A DNA stretch of 64,000 bases from Mycolicibacterium arabiense. Its GTDB lineage: Bacteria > Actinomycetota > Actinomycetes > Mycobacteriales > Mycobacteriaceae. A model generated the notes under the pieces. That model was given only the letters and a program-made list of their open reading frames with translations. It had not been told where the DNA came from and ran no database searches. The stretch is from assembly GCF_010731815.2 (NCBI RefSeq), contig NZ_AP022593.1:2356001-2420000 (forward strand). The letters are read 5' to 3'. Both the position numbers and the translations under genes were made by a program. Each line of letters starts with the position of its first letter. Position 1 is the first letter of the stretch. This document shows positions 8,094-18,190 of the stretch, one piece after another.

Positions 8094-8747
8094 GTGGTGA
8101 CATCGAACTTCGGACAAACGCGCCGCCGCTTGGCGATCATCTCGGGAGCCGCGGTGATCGCGGCAGGAGCATTGGGCGGAACAATCGCCCTGGGTTCGCC
8201 CGACGGGTCGCTGCCGACCGCGACTGCATCGCCGTGCGCCGACGTGAACGTCGTATTCGCCCGCGGCACAGACGAAGCGCCCGGACTCGGTGACGTCGGC
8301 CAGGCGTTCGTTGGGCAGCTGCGGGACAAGACCGGGCGCGACATCGCGGCCTCACCGGTGAACTACCCCGCCCACCAGGACGTCGGTCCCGGCGTCTCGG
8401 ACATGACGTCGCAGATCAGGTCAATCGTCGACAACTGCCCCAACACGAAGATCGTCGTCGGCGGCTACTCGCTGGGCGCCGCAGTCACCAACGACGTACT
8501 GAACAACACGCTCCCGCCTGGCGCCGATCAGCACATCGCGGCAGTCGTACTGATCGGCAACGCCAGTCGGCTGCTGAACATCCCGGTGACCCCCGGCCCG
8601 GCCTTCAACGGCAAGTCGATCGACGTATGCAACCCCGGCGATCCGATCTGCTCGGGCGGCCCGGCGGCATTGAGCCACCTCCAGCTGGCCTACCTGCTGA
8701 CCGGCGGCATCGGCAACGCGGTGGACTTCACCGCGAGCAAGATCTAA
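8094..8747 (+). CDS. Secreted cutinase-family serine hydrolase (fourth of four)
   Basis: 217 residues with an arginine-rich n-region (QTRRRL) and a hydrophobic signal segment (residues 13-33). The triad is Ser126 (GGYSLG), Asp183 (PGDPIC) and His195 (LSHLQLAY). It groups with the third paralog by GYSLG and the [11 protein letters not shown] block. The start may be either of two adjacent GTG codons; the -10 spacing favours 8097. Its stop codon overlaps the end of convergent truA by four bases. Confidence 0.9.
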   Translation: MVTSNFGQTRRRLAIISGAAVIAAGALGGTIALGSPDGSLPTATASPCADVNVVFARGTDEAPGLGDVGQAFVGQLRDKTGRDIAASPVNYPAHQDVGPGVSDMTSQIRSIVDNCPNTKIVVGGYSLGAAVTNDVLNNTLPPGADQHIAAVVLIGNASRLLNIPVTPGPAFNGKSIDVCNPGDPICSGGPAALSHLQLAYLLTGGIGNAVDFTASKI

Positions 8748-9613
8748 CCGCGGCGGACGTCGCGCGTCACCGAGGTGCGTGCTGCCAGCAGGTCGTCGGA
8801 CGGGTAGTCGACGGCAACCAGGGTCAGTCCACGCGCTGGGGCGACGGCGAACTCACTCGACCGACCCGTCGAGCTGAGTAGCCCTGCGCACCAGGCAGGT
8901 TCGCGTCTGCCCTCGCCGACCGCCAGCAGCGCACCGATCACCGAACGGACCATCGACCAGCAGAATGCGTCGGCGGTGACGTGGGCGGTGAGCTGGTCGC
9001 CGTCGCGCGTCCAGTCCAGCCGCTGCAGATCGCGGATGGTCGTCGCACCCTCGCGGGGTCGACAGAATGCCGCGAAGTCGTTCAGGCCCAACAGCTCTCG
9101 CGATGCCTCGCGTATCGCGTCGAGGTCCAGCGGTCGATTCCACGGCGTGACGAACCGGGCGGCGCGGGGCTCCACCCCGAACGGTGCCGTCGATAGTTGG
9201 TACTCGTAGTGCCTGCGCAGCGCCGAGAACCGCGCGTCGAACCCGTCCGGAGCCCGCACCACGTCGCGCACCCGGACGTCGTCGGTCAGCAGCTTCGCCA
9301 AACGCCGCACAAGCGGCAGGAACTCGGCATCCCCGGCGCGCGGGGTGCGCGGGTGGGCGAGATGGATCGCGTCGGCCGGGATGTCGACGTGGGCCACCTG
9401 CCCGGTGGCGTGCACGCCTGCGTCGGTACGGCCCGCCGCCCGCGTCACGATGGGGCTGCGAAAGATCGTGGACAGCGCCTCGTCGATCAGCCCGGCGACC
9501 GTGCGCTGCCCGGCCTGTGTCGCCCAGCCGGCGAAATCGGTGCCGTCGTAGGAGATGTCGAGGCGAAGCCGGGTGAACGCAACATGCCCGCCATCGGAAT
9601 CGATGACGGGCAT
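8744..9613 (-). CDS. truA: tRNA pseudouridine(38-40) synthase TruA
   Basis: TruA converts uridines 38-40 of the tRNA anticodon arm to pseudouridine. The catalytic Asp64 sits in the family motif [14 protein letters not shown]. The N-terminal [11 protein letters not shown] motif and length (289 residues) are typical. The frame is open to 9703, but that would overlap rplQ; the ATG at 9613 lies just after the rplQ stop. It is the last gene of the infA-rpoA block, as in other mycobacteria. Confidence 0.95.
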   Translation of the reverse strand: MPVIDSDGGHVAFTRLRLDISYDGTDFAGWATQAGQRTVAGLIDEALSTIFRSPIVTRAAGRTDAGVHATGQVAHVDIPADAIHLAHPRTPRAGDAEFLPLVRRLAKLLTDDVRVRDVVRAPDGFDARFSALRRHYEYQLSTAPFGVEPRAARFVTPWNRPLDLDAIREASRELLGLNDFAAFCRPREGATTIRDLQRLDWTRDGDQLTAHVTADAFCWSMVRSVIGALLAVGEGRREPAWCAGLLSSTGRSSEFAVAPARGLTLVAVDYPSDDLLAARTSVTRDVRRG

Positions 9614-9626
9614 GGTGCGTGCTTCG

Positions 9627-10226
9627 TTACTTGGCGTCGTCGGCCTTGGCCTCGTCGGCATCGGCGTCGGCGTCAGCGGCCGGGGCGTCGTCGACTGCGG
9701 CATCCTCGGCCTCGGTCACTGCGACGCTGGCGTCGGCTTCGGTGCCCTCGTCGACCACGGGGCCGTCGGTGGCCTCGGGCTCGACGGCTGCCTGCGGCGC
9801 TGCCGCGGCGGCAACCGGCTGCTTGGACGACGACACGCGGCGTGCCCGGTCGGCCTCGTTGGTCACGGTCTTCTCCCGCACCAGCTCGATGACGGCCATG
9901 GGGGCGTTGTCGCCCTTGCGTGGCTCCACCTTGATGATGCGGGTGTAGCCGCCCTCGCGGTCGGCGAAGAAGGGTCCGATCTCGGCGAACAGGACGTGCA
10001 CGACGTCCTTGTCGCGGATCTTCTTCATCACCTCACGCCGGTTGTGCAGCGTGCCCTTCTTGGCGTGGGTGATGAGCTTCTCGGCGTACGGCCGCAACGC
10101 CCGCGCCTTGGGCTCGGTCGTCTTGATGCGGCCGTGCTCGAAGAGCGACGTGGCCAGGTTGGCCAGGAGCGCCTTCTGGTGCGAGGACGACCCGCCGAGA
10201 CGGGCACCCTTTGTGGGCTTGGGCAT
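9627..10226 (-). CDS. rplQ: 50S ribosomal protein L17 with long acidic C-terminal tail
   Basis: The first ~120 residues are standard bL17 ([22 protein letters not shown] at the start, [20 protein letters not shown]). About 75 extra residues follow, almost all Ala, Asp, Glu and Val. Mycobacterial L17 proteins commonly have such tails; this one (199 residues in total) is long. The tail is low-complexity and probably disordered at the ribosome surface. Its role is unknown. Confidence 0.95.
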   Translation of the reverse strand: MPKPTKGARLGGSSSHQKALLANLATSLFEHGRIKTTEPKARALRPYAEKLITHAKKGTLHNRREVMKKIRDKDVVHVLFAEIGPFFADREGGYTRIIKVEPRKGDNAPMAVIELVREKTVTNEADRARRVSSSKQPVAAAAAPQAAVEPEATDGPVVDEGTEADASVAVTEAEDAAVDDAPAADADADADEAKADDAK

Positions 10227-10322
10227 TGCGACTATCTCCTAAATGGGGCCGGTTCCCGTGTCAGGTAGAACCGGGACGGTTGTGTTCGGGCGGGCGAAGC
10301 TGGGTGGGAATATCCCGGGCGG

Positions 10323-11384
<1,062 letters not shown>

Positions 11385-11480
11385 CTATCTCCTTCTCGAC
11401 ATCCGCTATTTGATGCCGACTGGGTGTTGGCCGGCCGGGCGGCCGACCAACTGCTACGACGGCCGACGGCCGCGCAACGA

Positions 11481-12086
11481 TTACTTCGAGTAGAGCTCGA
11501 CGATGAGCTGCTCGGTGAGCGGCACGTCGATCTGCGCACGCTCGGGCAACTGGTGGACGAGGATCCGCTGACGCTCGCCGACGACCTGCAGCCAGCCCGG
11601 GATTGGGCGGTCGCCCGCGGTCTGCCGCGCCAACTCGAAGGGAAGCGTGTTGAGCGACTTCTCCTTGATGTCGATGATGTCGTACTGCGACACGCGGTAG
11701 CTGGGGATGTCGACCTTCACGCCGTTGACCAGGAAGTGGCCGTGGCTGACGAGCTGACGGGCCATGCGACGCGTGCGGGCGAGCCCGGCGCGGTACACGA
11801 CGTTGTCGAGCCGGCTCTCCAGGATGCGGAGCAGGTTGTCGCCGGTCTTGCCTGCGTGACGGTTGGCCTCCTCGTAGTAGAGGCGGAACTGCTTCTCCAT
11901 CACGCCGTAGGTGAAGCGGGCCTTCTGCTTCTCCTGCAGCTGCGTGCGGTATTCGCTCTCCTTGATCCGCGCGCGACCGTGCTGGCCGGGCGGGTAGGGG
12001 CGCTTCTCGAAGGACTGATCTCCGCCGACGAGGTCGACGCCCAGGCGACGCGACTTGCGCGTGACGGGTCCGGTGTAACGAGCCAT
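11481..12086 (-). CDS. rpsD: 30S ribosomal protein S4
   Basis: 201 residues, matching mycobacterial uS4 (ARYTGPVTRKSRRLGVDL at the start, QIDVPLTEQLIVELYSK at the end) with the S4 RNA-binding domain near residues 90-155. It lacks the N-terminal zinc-binding cysteines and so is the zinc-independent form. S4 nucleates assembly of the 30S body. Confidence 0.97.
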   Translation of the reverse strand: MARYTGPVTRKSRRLGVDLVGGDQSFEKRPYPPGQHGRARIKESEYRTQLQEKQKARFTYGVMEKQFRLYYEEANRHAGKTGDNLLRILESRLDNVVYRAGLARTRRMARQLVSHGHFLVNGVKVDIPSYRVSQYDIIDIKEKSLNTLPFELARQTAGDRPIPGWLQVVGERQRILVHQLPERAQIDVPLTEQLIVELYSK

Positions 12087-12106
12087 TCTCTAAATCCTTC
12101 CTCTAC

Positions 12107-12523
12107 CTAGACCCGGCGCCGCTTGGGCGGACGGCAGCCGTTGTGCGGCTGTGGGGTGACGTCGGAGATCGCACCGACCTCGAGGCCTGCGGCCTGCAAC
12201 GAACGAATGGCGGTCTCGCGGCCGGAGCCCGGACCCTTCACGAAGACGTCGACCTTCTTGACGCCGTGTTCCTGCGCCTTGCGGGCAGCGTTCTCGGCGG
12301 CGAGCTGAGCGGCGAACGGCGTCGACTTGCGCGAGCCCTTGAAGCCCACGTGTCCCGACGACGCCCAGGCGATGACGTTGCCCTGGGGGTCGGTGATCGA
12401 GACGATCGTGTTGTTGAAGGTGCTCTTGATGTGAGCGGCGCCGTGCGGGACGTTCTTCTTTTCCTTGCGGCGGGTCTTCTGACCCTTCTTGGCGGCGGTG
12501 CCGCCCTTCTTCGCTTGTGCCAT
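12107..12523 (-). CDS. rpsK: 30S ribosomal protein S11
   Basis: 138 residues. The basic N-terminal extension ([17 protein letters not shown]) is followed by the conserved uS11 core ([16 protein letters not shown]) and the C terminus [15 protein letters not shown]. Lies 20 bases from rpsD and 6 bases from rpsM in one minus-strand transcription unit. Confidence 0.97.
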   Translation of the reverse strand: MAQAKKGGTAAKKGQKTRRKEKKNVPHGAAHIKSTFNNTIVSITDPQGNVIAWASSGHVGFKGSRKSTPFAAQLAAENAARKAQEHGVKKVDVFVKGPGSGRETAIRSLQAAGLEVGAISDVTPQPHNGCRPPKRRRV

Positions 12524-12529
12524 GTGCGG

Positions 12530-12910
12530 TTACCTGGCCTTCTTCTTGCCGGCAATGGTGCGCTTGGGACCCTTGCGGGTGCGCGCGTTGGTCTTGGTGC
12601 GCTGGCCGCGGACCGGGAGACCGCGGCGGTGCCGCAGACCCTGGTAGCAGCCGATCTCGATCTTGCGGCGGATGTCGGCTTGCACCTCACGACGCAGGTC
12701 GCCCTCGACCTTGATGTCGGGGTTGCCTTCGATGAAGTCGCGCAGCTGGGTCACCTGGTCGTCGGTGAGGTCCTTGGTGCGCAGGTCCCGGCTGATGCCG
12801 GTGCCGTCCAAGATCTGCTGTGAGCGGGTACGGCCAATGCCGTAGACGTAGGTCAGCGCGATCTCCATGCGCTTGTCACGCGGGAGATCGACGCCCAATA
12901 GGCGTGCCAT
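12530..12910 (-). CDS. rpsM: 30S ribosomal protein S13
   Basis: 126 residues from the ATG at 12910 ([20 protein letters not shown]), the standard uS13 start; the frame stays open to 13012 but that extension is not part of the family. The helix-two-turn-helix region [15 protein letters not shown] and the basic C-terminal tail ([20 protein letters not shown]) that reaches the tRNA sites are present. Confidence 0.96.
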   Translation of the reverse strand: MARLLGVDLPRDKRMEIALTYVYGIGRTRSQQILDGTGISRDLRTKDLTDDQVTQLRDFIEGNPDIKVEGDLRREVQADIRRKIEIGCYQGLRHRRGLPVRGQRTKTNARTRKGPKRTIAGKKKAR

Positions 12911-13090
12911 CAGGCAGTGTTCCTTCTGTTTGCGGAGGTCTTGTCCCAGTCCGTTCCCCTCACGGGGTCCGGCCTCCGTGCCGGACGTTGAATGAGCGAC
13001 GTACTCGCCCACTGGTACTGGGAGGTCTGCATTCAGTTGTGGGTGGTGCTGTACCTGCGCTCTTCGCGCAAGCGCTCATCGAGGGCTGTG

Positions 13091-13204
13091 TCAGCCCTGC
13101 CGCTGCTTGTGGCGAGGGTCGGAGCAAATCACCATGACCCGCCCATGCCGGCGGATCACCCTGCACTTGTCGCAGATCGGCTTGACGCTAGGGTTCACCT
13201 TCAC
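13091..13204 (-). CDS. rpmJ: 50S ribosomal protein L36 (zinc-binding form)
   Basis: A 37-residue protein with a GTG start (13204): [20 protein letters not shown] followed by [17 protein letters not shown]. Cys11, Cys14, Cys27 and His32 form the zinc ribbon of the C+ bL36 type. Position between infA and rpsM is the universal order. The gap of about 180 bases to rpsM is larger than elsewhere in the cluster and could hold a promoter, though I see no clear one. Confidence 0.95.
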
Positions 13205-13283
13205 GGCTGGTCGATCCTTCTGGGTCTATTGGGGAACTCGCGCGAACGCGTGTCCCTGCTCTTGGTATCGGTCGGGACGTGGG

Positions 13284-13505
13284 TTACTTGTACCGGTACA
13301 CGATGCGGCCCCGGGTCAGGTCGTACGGGGAGAGTTCCACGACGACCCGGTCCTCGGGCAGGATGCGGATGTAGTGCTGCCGCATCTTGCCGCTGATGTG
13401 GGCGAGTACCTTGTGGCCGTTCTCCAGCTCAATGCGGAACATCGCATTGGGCAGGGGTTCGACAACGCGGCCCTCGACCTCGATGGCACCGTCTTTCTTG
13501 GCCAT
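13284..13505 (-). CDS. infA: Translation initiation factor IF-1
   Basis: 73 residues, a single OB-fold S1-like domain: [20 protein letters not shown] at the start, RGRIVYRYK at the end. This is the canonical length and sequence for actinobacterial IF-1. It is the first gene of the minus-strand infA-rpmJ-rpsM-rpsK-rpsD-rpoA-rplQ-truA unit and faces a 307-base region holding its promoter. Confidence 0.97.
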   Translation of the reverse strand: MAKKDGAIEVEGRVVEPLPNAMFRIELENGHKVLAHISGKMRQHYIRILPEDRVVVELSPYDLTRGRIVYRYK

Positions 13506-13812
13506 ACTGTGTGGCGATCCTTGCTTTTGGTTTCGTATTCGTTTACGCCCGTTTCAGCGCAACCTTCGATCCGACTAGGAACGTGATCCGGACCGGGTGG
13601 ATTCCATCGACGATCTCGATGGTCCAGAGGCAGTGCACGCAGAAAGTCGGCGCGGAAGCCGCACCGTTGGTCCATGCTACTCGCTTCGGCGTCCTGCCCA
13701 AAATCACCGTCGCCGCCGGTAGCGGTCCGATGGCAAGATCATCAACACCGGGGACGGGGGCAGGCTGCGCGGCGGGTCGTCTCGACGCCGACGCACGACT
13801 GAAGGGGGTCAG
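13506..13812. other. 307-base intergenic region between infA and the NfeD-like gene
   Basis: A divergent regulatory region without a credible gene. On the minus strand it holds the candidate infA promoter (separate entry). On the plus strand the only clear element is the GAAGGGGG ribosome binding site at 13801 for the TTG start at 13813. I found no strong plus-strand promoter and no repeat. Confidence 0.5.
13674..13701 (-). promoter_or_regulatory. Candidate promoter of the infA-rpoA operon
   Basis: Read on the minus strand, TTGGGC (13696-13701) and TAGCAT (13674-13679) are separated by 16 bases. Transcription would begin near 13667, leaving a leader of about 160 bases before infA. The -10 box matches TANNNT, as at other sites in this window. 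Confidence 0.4.
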
Positions 13813-14367
13813 TTGACTGCGGTGTACGTGGTGGCGTTCGTCGTCGGCGGCATCGCCGTGTTGGCGTCACTGCTGCTGGCAGAGATCGGCGGGGGCGGCG
13901 CAGACGCCGGCGCCGGCCACGGGTCGTCGACCGACGGCATGCCCTTTCTCAGCCTCACCAGCATCTCGGCCGCGCTGCTCGGTGCCGGGGCCGGCGGCCT
14001 GATCGCCACGTGGGCCGGACTCGGCCCCGTGGTCACCGGTGGCATCGCCGTCGGAAGCGCTGCAGTGTTGCTGCTGCTCCTGCAGGGGGTGGCACTGCCC
14101 TACCTGCGCCGCCAGCAGTCCAACTCCCACACCGGCCGACTGTCCTACATCGGCACGCTCGGCACCGTCACGCTGGAAATCCCCGTCGACGGGTGGGGTG
14201 AAGTCTCCTTCGTCGACCCCGAGGGCAACCGGGTGCGCTCACGCGCGGTCACCGACGAACCGCAGGCGCTGCTCAAGTCCACCCGCGTCTACATCTCCGA
14301 CGTCGAAGCGGACGCCGTGCGCGTCGTCGGCGTTCCCGACACCGACCCACCGCTGGAAAGGCACTGA
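13813..14367 (+). CDS. NfeD-like membrane protein, partner of the downstream flotillin
   Basis: 184 residues: a short N-terminal membrane helix, a glycine-rich loop, two closely spaced helices (about residues 45-98) and a soluble C-terminal OB-fold (YIGTLGTVTLEIPVDGWGEV). This is the layout of NfeD short-form proteins, which pair with flotillins (as YuaF with FloT/YuaG in Bacillus). The start is a TTG, supported by GAAGGGGG at 13801-13808. The next gene, only 4 bases away, is the flotillin homolog, so the pair is an operon. Confidence 0.8.
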   Translation: MTAVYVVAFVVGGIAVLASLLLAEIGGGGADAGAGHGSSTDGMPFLSLTSISAALLGAGAGGLIATWAGLGPVVTGGIAVGSAAVLLLLLQGVALPYLRRQQSNSHTGRLSYIGTLGTVTLEIPVDGWGEVSFVDPEGNRVRSRAVTDEPQALLKSTRVYISDVEADAVRVVGVPDTDPPLERH

Positions 14368-14371
14368 TTCC

Positions 14372-15883
14372 ATGTCCACGTTGATGATCGTGATCGTCGC
14401 GGTAGTGGCAGCCCTGCTGCTGTTCGTCGCGCTCCCCCTGATCTACGTCAAGAACTACATCAAGGTGCCACCCAACGAGGTGGCCGTCTTCACCGGCCGC
14501 GGCACCCCGAAGGTGGTCCGCGGCGGCGCCCGGTTCCGGATGCCCGGCATCGAGCGGGTCGACATCATGAGCCTCGAACCGTTCAACGTCAGCATCAACC
14601 TGCAGAACGCACTGTCGAACAACGGCGTGCCCGTCAACGTCGAGGCCGTGGGCCTCGTCCGCATCGGTTCGGCCGACGAGGCCGTCCAGACCGCGGTGCA
14701 ACGCTTCCTCACCTCGGATCTCAACGAGCTGCAGCGCCAGATCAACGAGATCCTCGCCGGCTCGCTGCGCGGCATCACCGCGACGATGACCGTCGAGGAC
14801 CTCAACTCCAACCGCGACACCCTGGCCCGCAGCGTCGTCGAGGAGGCAGGCGGTGACCTGTCGCGCATCGGCATGGAGGTCGACGTGCTGAAGATCGCGG
14901 GCATCTCCGACGCCAACGACTACCTGAAGTCGCTCGGCCAGCGACGCATCGCGGAGGTCAAGCGCGACGCCGCCGTCGGCACGGCCGAAGCCGAGCGCGA
15001 CGCGCAGATCCAGTCCGCCAAGGCGCGCCAGGAGGGGTCCGTCGCCCAGGCCGAGGCGGACACCGCGATCGCGACGGCCAACCAGCGCCGCGACGTCGAA
15101 CTCGCCCGGCTGCGCGCGCAGACCGAAGCCGAGAACGCCCAGGCCGATCAGGCCGGGCCACTCGCGAACGCCCGGGCGCAGAAGGACGTCGGCATCGCGA
15201 CCGAACAGGCCGAGGCCGCCCGGGTGCAGGCCCGCATCGAGGTCGAGCAGCGCCGTAGCGAACAGGCCACCGCCGCCCTGCAAGCCGACGTCATCGCGCC
15301 TGCCGAAGCGCAGCGCCAAGCCGACATCGCCCGCGCCGAGGGTCAGCGCCAGGCATCGATCCTCGCCGCGGAGGCCAAGGCGGAGGCGGCACGGCAGGCC
15401 GGTCAGGCCGAGGCCGATGCACGCAAGGCCGCCGCCGACGCACTGCGCGTCGAGCGGCAGGCCGAGGCCGACGGCATCAAGGCGCGGCTGGTCGCCGAGG
15501 CCGCGGGCAAGAAGGAGATCGCGGTGGCACTCAACAGCTACAGCCCGGACGCGGCGCGCCTGCTGACGCTGCCCGACGTGCTGGCGACGGTCGTGAAGGC
15601 GACCGAGGCCGCCGCCATGCCGCTCGCCGAGATCGAACGCCTGTCGATCATCGGTGGCGCGGGTGACGCCCAAGACGCCGTCGGCGGCCTGCTCGGGGTC
15701 AGTCCCCTGGCGGTGGCGAAGATCGTCGAGGCGCTCAAGTCCTCGGGCATCGACCTGGCCGCGCTGCTCGAGAGCCGCAACGGGCACCGTGGCGATGGGC
15801 ACGGTGACGGCCACGCCGGCGACGAGCAGTCGTCGGTGACCTGGGGCCCGACCGCCCGAAACGTGGTGGACCCGCAGGCCTGA
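14372..15883 (+). CDS. Flotillin-like SPFH/band 7 protein
   Basis: 503 residues: a membrane segment (about 3-24), an SPFH domain (about 30-200, starting YIKVPPNEVAVFTGRG), a long Ala/Glu/Gln-rich coiled coil (about 200-410) with repeated AEA and RQA units, and a C-terminal assembly region. The last ~25 residues are rich in Gly, His and Asp. Flotillins scaffold ordered membrane domains. The ATG at 14372 is chosen because it opens into the membrane helix; the frame itself is open further upstream over the NfeD gene. Paired with the NfeD-like protein just before it. Confidence 0.9.
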   Translation: MSTLMIVIVAVVAALLLFVALPLIYVKNYIKVPPNEVAVFTGRGTPKVVRGGARFRMPGIERVDIMSLEPFNVSINLQNALSNNGVPVNVEAVGLVRIGSADEAVQTAVQRFLTSDLNELQRQINEILAGSLRGITATMTVEDLNSNRDTLARSVVEEAGGDLSRIGMEVDVLKIAGISDANDYLKSLGQRRIAEVKRDAAVGTAEAERDAQIQSAKARQEGSVAQAEADTAIATANQRRDVELARLRAQTEAENAQADQAGPLANARAQKDVGIATEQAEAARVQARIEVEQRRSEQATAALQADVIAPAEAQRQADIARAEGQRQASILAAEAKAEAARQAGQAEADARKAAADALRVERQAEADGIKARLVAEAAGKKEIAVALNSYSPDAARLLTLPDVLATVVKATEAAAMPLAEIERLSIIGGAGDAQDAVGGLLGVSPLAVAKIVEALKSSGIDLAALLESRNGHRGDGHGDGHAGDEQSSVTWGPTARNVVDPQA

Positions 15884-15890
15884 GCCCCGC

Positions 15891-16361
15891 TCAGTTTCCC
15901 TCGGCGGACGCCTTGATCGCCGCCAGGGTCACGGGGATGCCGCTGGTCGCCTGGTCGCTGCGCTGGGCGATCTCGGCCTCGGCACGCTCGCCGAACTTCT
16001 CGCCGAACCCGGCAATGCCCTTGGGCAGGAATCTCCAGTCCTGGGTCAGCCGCGTGCCGGTCTCCCCCGTCGGCTCCAGCCGGAAGCCCCAGCGGACCCA
16101 CCCCTCGTTGACCTCCCACGCGAACTCGCGCGCCGGCTCGGCGACGACCACCTGACTGCGGGTCTCCCAGGTCCGTTCGGGCAGCTCGTTGCGCCCCGTG
16201 AACCACGCGCCGGGCTGCGCACCCGCGGCCGGATCGTCCCACCAGCAGGCCTTGCAGATGGGGCTCCAGTCGCCCATTCGGGTGACGTCGGACACCAGCG
16301 CGTAGACCTCGTCGGGCGTGCGTTCGATCAGAACGGAGTCGGAGAACTCGAGAATCGTCAT
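15891..16361 (-). CDS. SRPBCC family (polyketide cyclase/START-like) protein
   Basis: 156 residues (MTILEFSDSVLIERTPDEVY start) with the SRPBCC helix-grip pattern: VYALVSDVTRMGDWSP near the N terminus, central beta strands, and a long C-terminal helix. Such proteins bind hydrophobic ligands in a deep cavity; ligand and role are unknown. The open frame extends upstream to 17435, antisense to the next gene, and that part is spurious. It is convergent with the flotillin gene with a 7-base gap. Confidence 0.8.
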   Translation of the reverse strand: MTILEFSDSVLIERTPDEVYALVSDVTRMGDWSPICKACWWDDPAAGAQPGAWFTGRNELPERTWETRSQVVVAEPAREFAWEVNEGWVRWGFRLEPTGETGTRLTQDWRFLPKGIAGFGEKFGERAEAEIAQRSDQATSGIPVTLAAIKASAEGN

Positions 16362-16457
16362 CCCAGCGAGCCTAGGCATTCCGAGCGTGCGTGTTCGCCG
16401 TGGGCCGAACCGTGCCGCTGACCCGATATCCGCTGGACCACCAGCGCATAATGATCG

Positions 16458-18164
16458 GTGATGAGTGGACCCGAACACCCGCAACGACGGCCTGCGATCC
16501 TCACCGTTGATGACGATCCGGCCGTTTCCCGAGCGGTCGCACGCGACCTGCGCCGGCACTACGGCGAGCGCTACCGCATCGTGCGCGCCGAGTCCGGCGC
16601 AGACGCGCTGGACACATTGAAGGAACTGAAGCTGCGCGGCGAGACCGTCGCGGTCTTCGTCGCCGACTACCGCATGCCCCACATGAGCGGCATCGAGTTC
16701 CTCGAGAAGGCCATGGACGTCTTCCCGTACGCCAAGCGGGTGTTGCTCACCGCCTACGCCGACACGCACGCCGCGATCGACGCGATCAACGTCGTCGACC
16801 TCGATCACTACCTCCTCAAGCCGTGGGACCCGCCGGAGGAGAAGCTCTACCCGGTGATCGACGGGCTGCTCGAGGAGTGGCGGGCCGTCGGCGACCGCGG
16901 CATGCCGTACACGAAGGTCATCGGCCACCGCTACAGCGAGCGGTCGTGGCAGGTCCGGCAGTTCCTGGCGCGCAACGAGTACTCCTTCCGATCGGTCAAC
17001 GCCGACGACCCCAAGGGCAAGCAGCTGCTCGACGCCGCGGGCCTCGACGGCAGCCGGCTGCCCGTCGTCATCACCGAGAAGGGCGACTGCCTCGTCGAGC
17101 CCACCGACGTCGAACTCGCCGAACTGCTGGGCCTGTCGACCAGCCCGCAGCTCGAGATGTACGACCTCGCGGTCATCGGCGGCGGCCCGGCAGGCCTCGC
17201 CGCCGCCGTGTACGGCGCGTCCGAGGGGCTCAAGACCGTGCTGATCGAGAAGGCCACCACCGGCGGGCAGGCCGGGCGCAGCTCGAAGATCGAGAACTAC
17301 CTCGGGTTTCCGACCGGTGTCTCCGGAGCGGAGTTGACGACGTCGGCGCGCCGGCAGGCCGAACGCTTCGGCGCCGAGGTCATCACCACTCAGGAAGCCG
17401 GGAAGCTCGAGATCAATGGCGTCGGCGCGGCGCACTCGATCCGGCTCAACGAGGAGGACACCGTCGGCGCCCGCGCCATCATCCTCGCCACCGGGGTCGA
17501 CTACCGCCAGCTGGAGATCGCGGGCTGCTGGGAGGATCCGGACAACCCCGCCAACAACTACATCGGCCGCGGCGTCTACTACGGCGCATCGGTGTCGGAC
17601 AACAGCGAGTGCGCGGGCGAGGACGTCTACATCGTCGGCGGCGCCAACTCGGCGGGCCAGGCCGCGATGTACATGTCGGAGACGGCGAAGTCGGTGACCA
17701 TGGTGATCCGCGGCCCGTCACTCGAGGCCGGCATGTCGCAGTATCTGGTCGACCGGGTCACCAAGACCCCGAACATCAAGATCCGGACCTGCACCCAGGT
17801 CGTCGATACGGGTGCCACCGACGGCCATCTCTCCGAGATCGTGCTGCTCGACAAGCAGACCGGGCAGCGCGAGACGGTGCGCTGCGACCGCATGTGTTGC
17901 TTCATCGGCGCGACGCCGCGCACGGAGTGGCTGGAGGAGGCGGGAATAGCCCGCGACGATCACGGCTTCATCCTGTCGGGGCCCGATCTACAGAACGTGG
18001 TCGGTTGGACCCTGGACCGCCCGCCGCATCACTTGGAGACGAGTGTGCCCGGAGTCTTCGTCGCCGGAGACGTGCGGTCCGAGTCGGCCAAGCGGGTGGC
18101 AGCCGCCGTCGGCGAAGGATCGATGGCCGTGATGCTGGTGCACCGGTATCTCGCAGAAGCCTGA
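16458..18164 (+). CDS. Response-regulator receiver fused to glutaredoxin-like and thioredoxin-reductase-like domains
   Basis: 568 residues in three parts. Residues 14-130 form a CheY-like receiver (acidic VDDD at 17-20, phospho-acceptor Asp70 in VADYRMP, Lys121 in LLKPW). Residues ~150-228 resemble a glutaredoxin fold (YSFRSVNADDPKG, LPVVI) but lack active-site cysteines. Residues 235-568 are a pyridine-nucleotide disulfide oxidoreductase with FAD motif GGGPAGLAAA (241-250) and NADPH motif VGGANSAG. The CxxC of thioredoxin reductases is replaced by GASV (376-379), so it cannot act as a classical reductase. A CATAAT -10 box ends five bases before the GTG (16458), suggesting a leaderless start; ATG at 16461 is the alternative. 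The kinase downstream is its likely partner. Confidence 0.88.
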   Translation: MMSGPEHPQRRPAILTVDDDPAVSRAVARDLRRHYGERYRIVRAESGADALDTLKELKLRGETVAVFVADYRMPHMSGIEFLEKAMDVFPYAKRVLLTAYADTHAAIDAINVVDLDHYLLKPWDPPEEKLYPVIDGLLEEWRAVGDRGMPYTKVIGHRYSERSWQVRQFLARNEYSFRSVNADDPKGKQLLDAAGLDGSRLPVVITEKGDCLVEPTDVELAELLGLSTSPQLEMYDLAVIGGGPAGLAAAVYGASEGLKTVLIEKATTGGQAGRSSKIENYLGFPTGVSGAELTTSARRQAERFGAEVITTQEAGKLEINGVGAAHSIRLNEEDTVGARAIILATGVDYRQLEIAGCWEDPDNPANNYIGRGVYYGASVSDNSECAGEDVYIVGGANSAGQAAMYMSETAKSVTMVIRGPSLEAGMSQYLVDRVTKTPNIKIRTCTQVVDTGATDGHLSEIVLLDKQTGQRETVRCDRMCCFIGATPRTEWLEEAGIARDDHGFILSGPDLQNVVGWTLDRPPHHLETSVPGVFVAGDVRSESAKRVAAAVGEGSMAVMLVHRYLAEA

Positions 18165-18190
18165 TCACTCAGGCCTGAAAGGACCAACAC

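Noticed and set aside
14958..15420. Coiled-coil Ala/Glu/Gln repeats of the flotillin gene as DNA repeats
   Set aside because: The periodicity is at protein level and normal for flotillins; no exact DNA repeat units are seen.
16362..17435. Upstream extension of the SRPBCC gene
   Set aside because: Antisense to the receiver-oxidoreductase fusion and unlike any START-type protein; the ATG at 16361 gives a full domain.
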